Positions 16,437 through 25,640 of a stretch of 64,000 bases of DNA are shown here, piece by piece. Each line of letters starts with the position of its first letter. Within the stretch, counting starts at the first letter, position 1. A program made the position numbers and the translations under genes. Origin of the DNA: Gp1-AA122 sp035631655 (GTDB taxonomy: Bacteria; Acidobacteriota; Terriglobia; Terriglobales; Acidobacteriaceae); contig DASQIH010000241.1 in assembly GCA_035631655.1 (NCBI GenBank), forward strand, positions 112,502 to 176,501. The letters are read 5' to 3'. The notes below the pieces were generated by a model. It did no database searches. It saw nothing but the letters and a program-made list of their open reading frames with translations, and was not told the DNA's origin.

Positions 16437-17055
16437 CGATCACATTCTGTTTCGGGAAGGTCTGCGGCGACTGCTCGTTTCTGAGGCCGATTTCGAGGCC
16501 GTAGCGGAGTGCGGTACGCCGGCGGAGGCTCTCGAAGCTCTTTCGCGGTGTACTGTCGACGTTGTCCTTCTCGATTTTGACCTGGAGGATCACACTGGTA
16601 CGCGTTTCATCGCTTCCGCTAAAGGTGCAGGTTATGAAGGCAAAATTCTGATGGTCACGGCGGGCATGAGCCCTCTGGACGTTTCGGTTGCGAGAAAGCT
16701 CGGCATATCGGGCATTTTTCTCAAGCACAATCCACCGAATTCACTCCTTGAAGCCATTCGAACGGTAGCTGAGGGTGGCCTCTGGATGGATCCAAAGATG
16801 ACACTTGCGGGAACAGGTGGTGGCACTGTGGAATCCAGCACCTCAACCGCACGCCTCACGCCTCGTGAGCAAAAGGTTCTCCGGTGCGTCTTTGAGGGGC
16901 TTACGAACAAGGAGATGGCGTACGACCTCGGGGTTTCGCAAAGTTCTATCAAGGCCACGCTGCAACACTTGTTCGACAAAATGGGCGTACGGACGCGCGG
17001 CCAACTGGTCCGGATCGCGATCGAGCGCTCCCTTGAGGACGCACGCCAAACTTGA
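16408..17055 (+). CDS. NarL/LuxR-type response regulator
   Basis: A 215-residue regulator. The receiver domain has Asp10/Asp11, the phosphorylation site Asp56 in VVLLDFDLE and the conserved Lys in GIFLKHN. The C-terminal helix-turn-helix is LuxR type (LTPREQKVLRCVFEGLTNKE, then VSQSSIKATLQHLFDKMGV). It overlaps the kinase gene and is its evident partner. Targets may be the divergent copper-type operon or the thioredoxin gene downstream. Confidence 0.92.
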   Translation: MQRIRLLLLDDHILFREGLRRLLVSEADFEAVAECGTPAEALEALSRCTVDVVLLDFDLEDHTGTRFIASAKGAGYEGKILMVTAGMSPLDVSVARKLGISGIFLKHNPPNSLLEAIRTVAEGGLWMDPKMTLAGTGGGTVESSTSTARLTPREQKVLRCVFEGLTNKEMAYDLGVSQSSIKATLQHLFDKMGVRTRGQLVRIAIERSLEDARQT

Positions 17056-17113
17056 AAAACTCTCACGCCGGTCAGGCGTTCGGAGTTGGATAGCATAAAC
17101 GCGGGAGGTCAAC

Positions 17114-17686
17114 GTGAGAAGAATTCGCGTGTGGGCAGCAGTACTTGTTTTGCTGAGTGCACTAGCAGCGGCAGCCGGCCAACTTGATCAGAATGAGTCT
17201 GCCCAGGCCGACGTGCTGGCGCTGGTAGGCAAGCCGGCACCCGTTCTTGAAGGGTCCGTCTGGTTTGGACCGAAGCCTCCGTCGCTTGCAAGCCTGCGCG
17301 GCAAAGCCGTGCTGTTGTTCTTCTGGGCGCACTGGTGTCCAAATTGTAAGACGGAAGTTTTCGTCATTGCCAATCTGATGAAGAAATACGGTCCCAAAGG
17401 GCTGGCGCTAATCGGGCCCACGCGGTATTACGGCTATGCCGTCAGAGGCGAAGCTGCACCACCAGAAGTCGAGAAGCCGTATATCGACGTGATTCGACGG
17501 GAATACTATACTCTGCTCGCCAGTATGCCTGTTCCGCTCAGCAACGCAAACTTTGCCAATTACGGCGCCGATTCCTCCACACCGACTCTGGTTCTGTTGG
17601 ACCGCCAAGGGATCGTGCGGTGGTATCATCCCGGCTCCGCCACAGAGCAGGAACTGTCCGCGCACATCGATGCCATCCTCAAGTAA
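17114..17686 (+). CDS. TlpA/ResA-like exported thioredoxin
   Basis: A 190-residue protein with a signal peptide (to about residue 22) and a thioredoxin fold carrying the redox pair WCPNC (Cys75, Cys78). The cis-Pro region is STPTLVLLDRQGIVRW. Relatives reduce apocytochromes or other periplasmic disulfides, which fits the neighbouring cytochrome c gene. The start is a GTG at 17114 with GGGAGGTC just upstream. A decayed, 5'-truncated copy of this gene lies 1.6 kb downstream at 19259-19610. Confidence 0.88.
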   Translation: MRRIRVWAAVLVLLSALAAAAGQLDQNESAQADVLALVGKPAPVLEGSVWFGPKPPSLASLRGKAVLLFFWAHWCPNCKTEVFVIANLMKKYGPKGLALIGPTRYYGYAVRGEAAPPEVEKPYIDVIRREYYTLLASMPVPLSNANFANYGADSSTPTLVLLDRQGIVRWYHPGSATEQELSAHIDAILK

Positions 17687-17802
17687 ACGTACTCTGGGTC
17701 ACAAACGGGCTACTCGGTTACTCACCGAACCATGGTTCTGGGTTGGTCGGATTCTGCCCCAGTTTTGTTTACGATACTCCTCCGCTCTGGCAGTCACTTT
17801 TG

Positions 17803-17827
17803 ATCTAGGATCAATTCGATCCTAGAT
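17803..17827. terminator. Perfect stem-loop after the thioredoxin gene
   Basis: ATCTAGGATC, a five-base loop AATTC, then GATCCTAGAT form a perfect 10-base-pair stem about 117 bases after the thioredoxin stop. There is no clear T run after it, so it may be a terminator, an RNA processing site or an operator for the next gene at 17959. Confidence 0.4.
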
Positions 17828-17958
17828 ACGACCGTTCGGCTCCAGATGCAATCTATTTGCTGAAATACTGTCGCGATAGCTAAGAGTTATGGATAGTCTG
17901 TCTACGTTATGCAACTTGGTTGCAAATCAAGCTGCCCTAGGCAGCGGAAGGGACAAGT

Positions 17959-18870
17959 GTGTTGAAATCAATTTCAAAGGGACCGTGGCGATGTGCATTG
18001 CGAATGCTGATGCTCACCGGAATCTGTACGTGCGGTCCGTTTATTTCGGGAGCCGAAGGCCCATTTCTCATAACCTACACCCACCAAATGGAGGAGCCGG
18101 GCAACTTGGAGATTACCACCAAGGGCGTGACCGGCAAACCCGCGGGCGGGAATCGATTCCTTGGCTCCGCCCTTGAACTTGAGTACGGCGTGAAGGGGTG
18201 GTGGACCACCGAAGTGTACGTCGATGGGCAAACCACGGCACAGGACGGCACGCTCTTTACCGGGTACCGCTGGGAGAATCGCTTTCGGGTTCTTCCGCGC
18301 GAGCATTGGATCAATCCGGTGGTCTACATGGAATTTGAAAACATCAATGGGGCGGACAAGAGCTTGCTCGAAGTCGTCGATAACGATGGCGAAGGCGACC
18401 TGACCGCTCCAAACTCCGAGAGCCGAGCTGAGAAGAAGCGGGAGTTTGAGGCCAAACTAATCTTGGGAAGTTACTTCAAGGGTTGGACGTTGGCGGAGAA
18501 TTTTATTGCAGAAAAGAACGTCCGACACGCGCCCTTTGAGTTCGGCTACGCGGTGGGCTTTAGCCGGCCCCTGGCACTGGCCGCACGGCCCGACCGCTGC
18601 AATTTCTGTCCGGAGAACTTTCAAGCTGGCGTCGAAATGTATGGTGGACTTGGAACTCACGAGCACTTCGGCCTACAAGAGACTTCGCACTACGTAGCAC
18701 CGACAGTAGCTTGGACGGTTGCAAATGGCACGCGATTCACCGTCTCTCCTACTTTCGGAGTAACGGAGGCAAGTGCGAGATTTCTGCTGCGCTTCGCAGT
18801 TTCCTATGAACTCGACCAGTTCGGACGCGCCGCGCGCCAGCTGTTTCGCAATAACGGAGGTAGGCAGTGA
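17959..18870 (+). CDS. Exported outer-membrane beta-barrel-like protein of unknown role
   Basis: A 303-residue protein. After an N-terminal hydrophobic segment (RMLMLTGICTCGPFISGAEG) come alternating polar/aromatic strands such as GWWTTEVYVDGQTT, GYRWENRFRVLP and NPVVYMEFENINGAD, and an aromatic strand near the end, typical of outer-membrane barrels. The start is a GTG with GGAAGG upstream. It overlaps the cytochrome c gene by four bases, so they are co-translated. I cannot name the family; a role in cytochrome or metal export is only suggested by context. Confidence 0.7.
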   Translation: MLKSISKGPWRCALRMLMLTGICTCGPFISGAEGPFLITYTHQMEEPGNLEITTKGVTGKPAGGNRFLGSALELEYGVKGWWTTEVYVDGQTTAQDGTLFTGYRWENRFRVLPREHWINPVVYMEFENINGADKSLLEVVDNDGEGDLTAPNSESRAEKKREFEAKLILGSYFKGWTLAENFIAEKNVRHAPFEFGYAVGFSRPLALAARPDRCNFCPENFQAGVEMYGGLGTHEHFGLQETSHYVAPTVAWTVANGTRFTVSPTFGVTEASARFLLRFAVSYELDQFGRAARQLFRNNGGRQ

Positions 18871-19250
18871 AGGGACTTCGAGTTCTAGTCTTCAGTGCTC
18901 TGGTTCCCCTCGTGGCAGCCGTAGCCTGGGCTCGGGTGGGGACGCTCGTCCAGCAGGCACCACCAAGAGCCAAGACGCCAAGCAATCCTTTTGAAGGACA
19001 GCAGCGGGCGCAACGCGCAGGAGCGAAACTGTTTGCTCGTGAGTGCGCGGCTTGCCACGGACCAGAGGGTGTAGGAATGCGGAAGGCCCCACCGCTCAAC
19101 CAAGCCGACGTGCAGGAGGCGCCCCCTGGCGCACTGTTCTGGGTTTTGCGAAATGGATCCCTTAAACGCGGCATGCCGTCGTTCGCGCATCTCCCCGAGC
19201 CTCAGCGCTGGCAAATTGTTACATACCTTAAGACATTGACGGAACGCTGA
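18867..19250 (+). CDS. Exported monoheme cytochrome c
   Basis: A 127-residue protein with a signal peptide (to about residue 22) and a class I cytochrome c domain. The heme site is CAACH (residues 60-64) and the probable axial ligand is Met103 in RGMPSF. WQIVTYLKTL is the usual C-terminal helix. The ATG overlaps the preceding stop (ATGA). With the upstream thioredoxin it forms a small redox cluster ahead of the CzcCBA operon. Confidence 0.88.
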   Translation: MKGLRVLVFSALVPLVAAVAWARVGTLVQQAPPRAKTPSNPFEGQQRAQRAGAKLFARECAACHGPEGVGMRKAPPLNQADVQEAPPGALFWVLRNGSLKRGMPSFAHLPEPQRWQIVTYLKTLTER

Positions 19251-19258
19251 CCGAACAT

Positions 19259-19610
19259 TTCCAGGATGTAAGGCGGAATGTTTTCGTCATTGCCAATCTG
19301 ATGAACAAGTACAGCCCGGAGGCTGGCGCTGATCGGACCCCCGCCCGTATTAGGAGCTCGGCCGTCATAGGTGAGGCTGCACCACCGGGAGTCGAAAAGC
19401 CGTACATCGACGTGATTCGACAGAAATACTATACTCCCGCTCGCCAGCATGCCTGTTCCGCTCAGCAACGCAAATTTTGCCAATTACGGTGCCGATTCCT
19501 CCACACCGACTCTGGTTCTGTTAGACCGCCAAGGGATCGTGCGCTGGTATCATCCCGAGCGGCCACCGAGCAGGAACTGGCGGTGCACATCGAAGCCGTC
19601 CTCAAGTGAT
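19259..19610 (+). pseudogene. Decayed 5'-truncated duplicate of the TlpA-like thioredoxin gene
   Basis: The DNA here aligns along its whole length with 17341-17686. Shared blocks are TTTTCGTCATTGCCAATCTG, TCGACGTGATTCGAC and TCCACACCGACTCTGGTTCT. The copy begins just after the position of the CPNC motif, so the active site is lost, and small indels break the frame: part reads as VEKPYIDVIRQKYYT, then another frame gives PVPLSNANFANYGADSSTPT. It ends at the same point, with AVHIEAVLK and a stop. It is clearly a dead copy of the intact gene upstream. Confidence 0.85.
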
Positions 19611-19715
19611 CGCAGCTTCCTACCGGCTAAGCGCGAACCACGAACAGCTGATGTCTTTCTTTGCAGGTTTCCAAGTTGTCCAGCACTCGGGTTATGCGAA
19701 CATGGAGGAGTAGTC

Positions 19716-20021
19716 ATGAGCAGCTGGCCGACAATTGTGCGCTCGATTGCTGTGGTCTTTCTTCTGATGACCGCAGCCGAGGTCTTTGGCTGCGAACTAC
19801 TCTCATCGCCTTCGTGCGAGCTAAGCAATCCGTTGGGCGATTCCGGGCGAGGCGGGAATCCTTCGGGCGACGAGTGTTTCTGCTGCTGCCATCATATTGT
19901 TCTGGGTCCACCTCCGATCTCGCTGGCACCGCTTGGGCCAGTCGCATTGGTAGTTCCCACCGCTACAGATTCTGTACTCCAACTTTTCATACCAGCAATA
20001 GATCAACCCCCTCGCGCCTAA
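19716..20021 (+). CDS. Small exported Cys-rich protein leading the Czc operon
   Basis: A 101-residue protein with a signal peptide (TIVRSIAVVFLLMTAAEVFG) and a compact Cys/His cluster, GDECFCCCHHIV, flanked by Cys residues at CELLSSPSCEL. The ATG has GGAGGAG five bases upstream. It stands 48 bases before the outer-membrane factor gene on the same strand. The cluster is a plausible metal-binding site for the pump that follows. I do not know a named family with an assigned function. Confidence 0.65.
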   Translation: MSSWPTIVRSIAVVFLLMTAAEVFGCELLSSPSCELSNPLGDSGRGGNPSGDECFCCCHHIVLGPPPISLAPLGPVALVVPTATDSVLQLFIPAIDQPPRA

Positions 20022-20069
20022 CCCTCTCTTCCCACCACACAGTTAGCAAAGTTTGAAGGAGGTTTGACC

Positions 20070-21362
20070 ATGACGTGGATACGTCTAGTATCCGCGGCTG
20101 GAGCGATCATCTGCGTTCTCTCCGCTCCAGCCCAGGAAAACTCTGCAAGGCAGAGTGTTGATCGTCTCGTCGATCTGGCGATCGAACGAAATAGAGACTT
20201 ACTCGCGACACGAGAGCGGATTCAGGAAGCCCAGGCGCTACTGCGCCAAGCCGGCGTGCGGCCAGCGCCCACTCTTGAGGTTGAAGGCGCGACAGGTCGC
20301 CCTCTTGGGACCAAGGGTGAGGAGGAGTACAGCGCGGGTTACTTCTTTCCGATCGAGAGATCCGGCAAGCGCGAGAAACGTATGCAAGTCGCCCAGCAGT
20401 CTGTGGCGCTCGCCGAGGCAGAGTATCAGGAACGGCTCCGAGGCCTCAAACTCGAAATCCGGACGCACCAAATCGACGCAATTGTCGAGCATGAGAAGCT
20501 GGCTGCCTTCGACCGCATTTCCAGAGTGAATCAAGAGGCATACCGGCTGACAGAGGCGAGGGTCCAGAGGGGCGACGCCGCAGTTCTCGATCAGCAGCTC
20601 TTGAGTGTCGAGAACAATCGCACCGAAGCGCAACGGGTCGGAACCGAGGGACGCTCCGAGACTGCGATGTTCGAGCTTCGCCGTGTCGTTGGATTGAAGG
20701 CAGACGACTCAGCGCCGGTGGAGGGCTCTCTCGCCATTGCCAGTACCGATCTGGATCTCAATCGCTTGAAACAACTCGGGCTCGAAAAAAGACCGGATCT
20801 GCAAATCAATCGGCTGCTCGAAAAGCTTGGTGACGCGGAAATCTCTCTCACGGAGGCTCTAGGCAAGGCGGACATCACTCTCTCTGCCCGCTACACCCTG
20901 CGCAACTCCGCGTTCGACAATCAGTTTGGAGTGGATCCCGCCGGCTTGCGGGTTCCCCTGCGCGACCGGGACAACGTTGTGAGCGTGGGCGTTTCTATTC
21001 CCTTATTGAGTCGTCAGCGGAATCAGGGCAATCTCGATGCCGCTATCTCCCGCGAGAGAAGCGCGCGCTTGCGCCGTGAATATTTAGAAGCAGCCGTACC
21101 GCTCGAAATCGAAGCAGCATACCGGCGTTGGCATGCCGCTCAAATCGCGCTCTCGGTGCTGAACCGGGGCGTCGTAGAACAGTCGGCAAAGAATCTTGAG
21201 GTAATTCGGCAGGCGTATCAACTCGGCCAGTTGCGATTACTCGATGTCTTGAACGAACAGCGGCGGCTGCTCGACACCGAACTTAGCTACATCGACGCGA
21301 AAGCCGAGCTCGCGCGGGCGGAAGCGGAGCTAGAGCGCGCAGTAGGAGGGAATTTGCCGTGA
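20070..21362 (+). CDS. czcC: Outer-membrane efflux protein, CzcC/TolC family
   Basis: A 430-residue outer-membrane factor with a signal peptide (to about residue 22, SAPAQ) and two long amphipathic helical repeats rich in Glu, Ala and Arg, as in TolC proteins (AIERNRDLLATRERIQEAQA; later LDVLNEQRRLLDTELSYIDA). The ATG at 20070 has AAGGAGG eight bases upstream; an in-frame TTG at 20064 is less likely. It is the first pump gene of a four-gene efflux operon and overlaps the adaptor gene by four bases. Confidence 0.92.
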   Translation: MTWIRLVSAAGAIICVLSAPAQENSARQSVDRLVDLAIERNRDLLATRERIQEAQALLRQAGVRPAPTLEVEGATGRPLGTKGEEEYSAGYFFPIERSGKREKRMQVAQQSVALAEAEYQERLRGLKLEIRTHQIDAIVEHEKLAAFDRISRVNQEAYRLTEARVQRGDAAVLDQQLLSVENNRTEAQRVGTEGRSETAMFELRRVVGLKADDSAPVEGSLAIASTDLDLNRLKQLGLEKRPDLQINRLLEKLGDAEISLTEALGKADITLSARYTLRNSAFDNQFGVDPAGLRVPLRDRDNVVSVGVSIPLLSRQRNQGNLDAAISRERSARLRREYLEAAVPLEIEAAYRRWHAAQIALSVLNRGVVEQSAKNLEVIRQAYQLGQLRLLDVLNEQRRLLDTELSYIDAKAELARAEAELERAVGGNLP

Positions 21363-22540
21363 CCATGACTATTCGCTATTTACTTCTTGTAGTTCTGATA
21401 GGCCTTGCCGCGTGTTCGCGGGGCCAGCGAGGCGCAACTCCCGAAGTGGAGACCAAGAAAGAAACAAACTTGGTCGAGATGAAAGCCGAAGCCCAGGAGC
21501 ATGTAGGTCTCCGTGTCGAACTGGCCAAGATCAGAGAGCTAAACGAGTACCTTCAAGTCACTGGAACTGTCCAGGCGATCGATACCCGAGTCGGTCAGGT
21601 TCGGCCCCTAGCTCGAGGCCGCATTCAACAGGTGCTAGTGAGGGTCGGGGATCGCGTGAACGCAGGACAGACGCTTGCTTCTTTCGACAATATCGAGGCC
21701 GGTGAATTGCTGGCACAGCTAGACTCAGCACGGGCGGACCTGCAGCGTTTGCGGGTGCAGCTTGCCACTCAGGCAAAGCAGATCGAGCGCAGCCGCCAGC
21801 TCGTCGAGATCGGGGCTGCGCCCCAGAAGGACTATGAAGCGGGCCAGGGGGAATCAGAAGCTCTTAAGGAGAGCATTCGCTCGCAAGAGAGTACTGTGGC
21901 AGGAATCACTGCTCGCCTCAGACGTTACGGCGTAGAACCGGAAGCCGTCCGCGGGCCTGTAACAACCACGCTTCGCTCACCTTTTGCTGGTGTCGTGACC
22001 AAAGCCGTGACGGCTCCGGGCGACATGGTCGACGAAAGCAAGGAGCTTTTTACGATCGCCGACCTGTCTGAAGTATGGGTTCAAGCGGAAGTCTACGAAA
22101 AGGACCTCGGGAGACTTCGCCTTGGACAGGGCGCGGTCATAGCCGTGGATACGTATCCGGGCGAACGCTTCAGCGGCCGGGTCACCTACATCAGCGACCT
22201 TCTCGACCCTCAGACCCGGACGGCGAGGGTTCGTTGCGAAGTATCCAACCCTGGCATTCGGCTCAAGCTGGACATGTTTGCCACGGTTCAGCTTCCTACG
22301 ACATTCAGTCGGCGCGCAATGGCCGTTCCGATCTCGGCGCTCCAGCAGGTCGAGGATCAGAATGTTGTTTTCATCCGCAAGGCAGCCACAACTTTCGAGG
22401 TGCGCCCCGTCGAAGTTGGAAAAACGGTGAACGGATTGGTTGAAATCGCATCTGGCCTACGCGAAGGCGAGCAGCTCGTCACGCAGGGTGCTTTTCATCT
22501 CAAGTCGATTCTCGCCGGCAAAGAACTGGGAGGGGAGTGA
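21359..22540 (+). CDS. czcB: RND efflux adaptor, CzcB/HlyD family lipoprotein
   Basis: A 393-residue periplasmic adaptor with a lipoprotein signal (VLIGLAACS) and a full domain set: lipoyl (GRIQQVLVRVGDRVNAGQTL), a helical hairpin, beta-barrel (SEVWVQAEVYEKDLGRLRLG) and membrane-proximal domain (GLVEIASGLREGEQLVTQGA). The start is a GTG overlapping the czcC stop as GTGA, with an ATG two codons on as alternative. It connects the CzcA-type pump to the outer-membrane factor. Confidence 0.92.
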   Translation: MTMTIRYLLLVVLIGLAACSRGQRGATPEVETKKETNLVEMKAEAQEHVGLRVELAKIRELNEYLQVTGTVQAIDTRVGQVRPLARGRIQQVLVRVGDRVNAGQTLASFDNIEAGELLAQLDSARADLQRLRVQLATQAKQIERSRQLVEIGAAPQKDYEAGQGESEALKESIRSQESTVAGITARLRRYGVEPEAVRGPVTTTLRSPFAGVVTKAVTAPGDMVDESKELFTIADLSEVWVQAEVYEKDLGRLRLGQGAVIAVDTYPGERFSGRVTYISDLLDPQTRTARVRCEVSNPGIRLKLDMFATVQLPTTFSRRAMAVPISALQQVEDQNVVFIRKAATTFEVRPVEVGKTVNGLVEIASGLREGEQLVTQGAFHLKSILAGKELGGE

Positions 22541-22544
22541 AACC

Positions 22545-25500
22545 ATGCAGGCTCTGGTCTCGCTAGCTTTGCGGTTTCGCTTCCTCGTACTGCTTGCCAC
22601 GCTGCTCTTGGCAGCGTTCGGGATGCTTTCCCTTCGTCGACTTCCCATCGACGCAGTGCCTGACATTACTCCGAACCAGGTATTGGTGCTCACGCGGGCT
22701 CCCAGCCTTTCCCCCCTTGAGGTCGAACAGATTCTCACGTTCCCTATCGAAACAGCGATGAGCGGACTGCCCGGCATCGAGCGTGTTCAGTCTGTTTCCA
22801 AGTACGGCCTTTCCTATGTTGCGATCTACTTTGAGGAAAGCATGGACCCCTACTTCTGCCGCAGACTCGTGCTGGAACGATTACCGCAGGCAAAGGAAGC
22901 AATTCCCGCGGGTATGGGCGAGCCAGAGATGGGGCCGATTTCCACCGGGCTCGGCGAAATCTATCAATTCAAGGTGACCGGGCCGGGCCGTTCGCTAATG
23001 GATCTTCGATCGATACTCGACTGGGAGGTTGCACCAAAGCTGCGCACCGTCCCAGGCATTGTAGAGGTCAACACGCATGGTGGCGAACTGAAAACCTATG
23101 AAGTTTCTTTGGACAACGATAAGCTCACCGCCTATCACGTCACTCTTGACAAGGTGTTTCATGCGCTCCAGCGGAACAATGCCAACGCCGGCGGAGCCTA
23201 CCTGGAACGGTCTGAACAGCAATCTCTAATTCGAGGCGAGGGGCTAATCGGAAGTCTTTCGGATATCGAGAACATCGTGGTAGGAGCTTCTCCCACCGGC
23301 ACCCCAATCTTGATCCGCAACATCGCAGAAGTTCGGTATGCTCCGATGGTTCGCCAAGGACTCGCGACCCAGGACGGAAAAGGAGAAATCGTGATTGGCA
23401 TCGCGATGATGTTGATCGGCGAGAACTCTCGCGTCGTGGTTGAGCGGGTAAAAGACAAGCTGGACAGCATTCAAAGGTCTCTGCCAAGGGGAGTTCGTAT
23501 CGAGCCACTTTACGATCGAACGGATCTGGTCCAGCGGACGATCCAAACAGTCAGTCGAAATCTGGTTGAAGGTGGACTGCTGGTGGTCGCGGTGCTGCTC
23601 CTGCTGCTCGGGTCCTGGCGCGGAGGACTGATTGTCGCCTTGGCCATTCCCCTTTCCATGCTGGCCGCCTTTGCAGGAATGGTGCAGGCGGGAATCTCCG
23701 GCAACCTGATGAGCCTTGGCGCAATCGACTTTGGTTTGATTGTGGACGGCTCGGTCGTAATGGTGGAAAACATTCTGCGACGGCTTAGTCAACGTGAACC
23801 GAAGGAAGACGTCTTGAACACAATCCTCGCGGCGAGCAAGGAAGTCGCACGACCCATATTCTTTGGCGTCGCGATCATCTTCTTGGTTTACGTGCCAATT
23901 CTCAGCCTCGGCGGAGTGGAGGGTAAGATGTTCCGGCCCATGGCGGCTACCGTTCTATTCGCTCTATCCGCTTCGTTGGTCCTCGCCCTAACGCTCATGC
24001 CTGTGCTGGCTTCGTACGCTTTCCGAAAGCGGGTCAGCGAGAAGCACACTTGGTTGATGCGGACCCTTGATCGCGGCTATCAGCCCTTGCTGCGGCGCGT
24101 GCTGCGCCATCCGGTCCTGACGGCCGGGATCGCCGCCGTTGTCTTCGCCGGTTCTCTCGCCTTCGTGCCGTTTCTTGGCGCCGAGTTCATTCCCACCTTG
24201 GATGAAGGCTCAATCCTGGTCATGATGTATCGCGTGCCCGGCATCTCCATGGAGGAATCTCTGCACGGCAATGAAATCATCGAGACCGTTCTACGGGAAT
24301 TCCCGGAGGTTGAGCGAGTAGTTTGCCGGACTGGCAGACCCGAAGTTGCGACGGATCCTATGGCAATCGACCAGAGTGACGTATACGTAACGCTCAAGCC
24401 GCCATCGCAATGGCCGAAGATGCGGACAAAAGAGGACCTCATTGCAGAGATGAAGGAGCGGCTCGAATCGCATGCACCCGGCGCGGCATACAGCTTCTCT
24501 CAGCCTATACAAATGCGAATGCAGGAGCTTACCGAAGCCGGAGTGCGCTCTGACATCGCTGTCAAAATATACGGCGCTGACCTCGACATACTAAAGGAGA
24601 AAGCCGACCAGATTGCGTCGGTCATTCGCAAGATACCTGGAGCAGCGGACGTGCGTCCCGAGCGGGTGGCTGGATTGCCCTACTTGCGAATTAAGATACG
24701 CCGTGAAGCGATAGCCCGGCACGGCCTCGATGCATCGGACGTGCTCGATACGATCGAAGCCATCGGGGGCAAGGTAGCAGGCCAGGTTGTCGAGCAGAAC
24801 AAGCGTTTCTCCTTGCAAGTCCGCTTTGAGCCCGGGCAGAGATCTACGTCCGATGAGATTCGTAATCTCAAAATCGGAGACAGCGATGGGCATTTCATTC
24901 CGCTCGCTCAACTAGCGGATATCGAGGACGTCCAGGGACCCGCACAGATCAGCAGAGAGAACGCCCAACGTCGCATCACTGTCGAAGTGAACGTCCGTGG
25001 AAGGGACATCGCAAGCTTTGTGAGAGAGGCACAGCAAGCAGTAGGTGCAAAGATAACTCTTCCGGAGGGCTATTTGCTCGAATGGGGCGGCCAGTTTCAG
25101 CAACTGGAAAGCGCTAGCCGCCGCCTCGCCGTGGCTGTTCCCTTGGCGTTATTGCTCATCTTTGTGCTTCTCTACTTAGCGTTTCGGGCGGCATTGCCGG
25201 CACTCCTGATCTTCATGAATATTCCTCTGGCCGCGACGGGCGGAATCGTTGCCCTTGTGATCCGCGGGATGCCGTTCAGCATCTCCGCAGGGGTTGGGTT
25301 CATCGCCCTGTTTGGGATCGCTGTTTTGAACGGCATCGTTTTGTTGACCTACGTTCTTGAAGGTCACCGGGATGATGAAGATTTACGCGCAACGGTCGAG
25401 CGCGGCGCACGAACTCGGCTTCGACCCGTGGTGATGACTGCTCTGGTGGCCGGCCTGGGCTTCCTCCCGATGGCTTTGTCGCACGGTGCCGGCGCGGAAG

Positions 25501-25640
25501 TCCAGCGGCCGCTTGCCACGGTAGTCATTGGAGGCTTGATTACGTCGACTCTGTTGACGCTGCTGGTCTTGCCGAGCGTGTATCTGTGGGTGGCCGGACG
25601 CAGGACTCGCACTCGCGGGCAAATAGGGCCTCCGATATGA
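22545..25640 (+). CDS. czcA: Heavy-metal RND efflux pump, CzcA family
   Basis: A 1031-residue pump. It starts MQALVSLALRFRFLVLLATL and shows RLPIDAVPDITPNQVLVLTR, the standard opening of CzcA. In the fourth helix region the stretch AIDFGLIVDGSVVMVENILR carries the acidic residues of the proton relay. I chose the ATG at 22545 (AGGGGAG just upstream), because the longer frame runs through the end of czcB. It overlaps the P-type ATPase gene (ATGA). Pairing with a Zn/Cd-type ATPase suggests divalent cations. Confidence 0.93.
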   Translation: MQALVSLALRFRFLVLLATLLLAAFGMLSLRRLPIDAVPDITPNQVLVLTRAPSLSPLEVEQILTFPIETAMSGLPGIERVQSVSKYGLSYVAIYFEESMDPYFCRRLVLERLPQAKEAIPAGMGEPEMGPISTGLGEIYQFKVTGPGRSLMDLRSILDWEVAPKLRTVPGIVEVNTHGGELKTYEVSLDNDKLTAYHVTLDKVFHALQRNNANAGGAYLERSEQQSLIRGEGLIGSLSDIENIVVGASPTGTPILIRNIAEVRYAPMVRQGLATQDGKGEIVIGIAMMLIGENSRVVVERVKDKLDSIQRSLPRGVRIEPLYDRTDLVQRTIQTVSRNLVEGGLLVVAVLLLLLGSWRGGLIVALAIPLSMLAAFAGMVQAGISGNLMSLGAIDFGLIVDGSVVMVENILRRLSQREPKEDVLNTILAASKEVARPIFFGVAIIFLVYVPILSLGGVEGKMFRPMAATVLFALSASLVLALTLMPVLASYAFRKRVSEKHTWLMRTLDRGYQPLLRRVLRHPVLTAGIAAVVFAGSLAFVPFLGAEFIPTLDEGSILVMMYRVPGISMEESLHGNEIIETVLREFPEVERVVCRTGRPEVATDPMAIDQSDVYVTLKPPSQWPKMRTKEDLIAEMKERLESHAPGAAYSFSQPIQMRMQELTEAGVRSDIAVKIYGADLDILKEKADQIASVIRKIPGAADVRPERVAGLPYLRIKIRREAIARHGLDASDVLDTIEAIGGKVAGQVVEQNKRFSLQVRFEPGQRSTSDEIRNLKIGDSDGHFIPLAQLADIEDVQGPAQISRENAQRRITVEVNVRGRDIASFVREAQQAVGAKITLPEGYLLEWGGQFQQLESASRRLAVAVPLALLLIFVLLYLAFRAALPALLIFMNIPLAATGGIVALVIRGMPFSISAGVGFIALFGIAVLNGIVLLTYVLEGHRDDEDLRATVERGARTRLRPVVMTALVAGLGFLPMALSHGAGAEVQRPLATVVIGGLITSTLLTLLVLPSVYLWVAGRRTRTRGQIGPPI

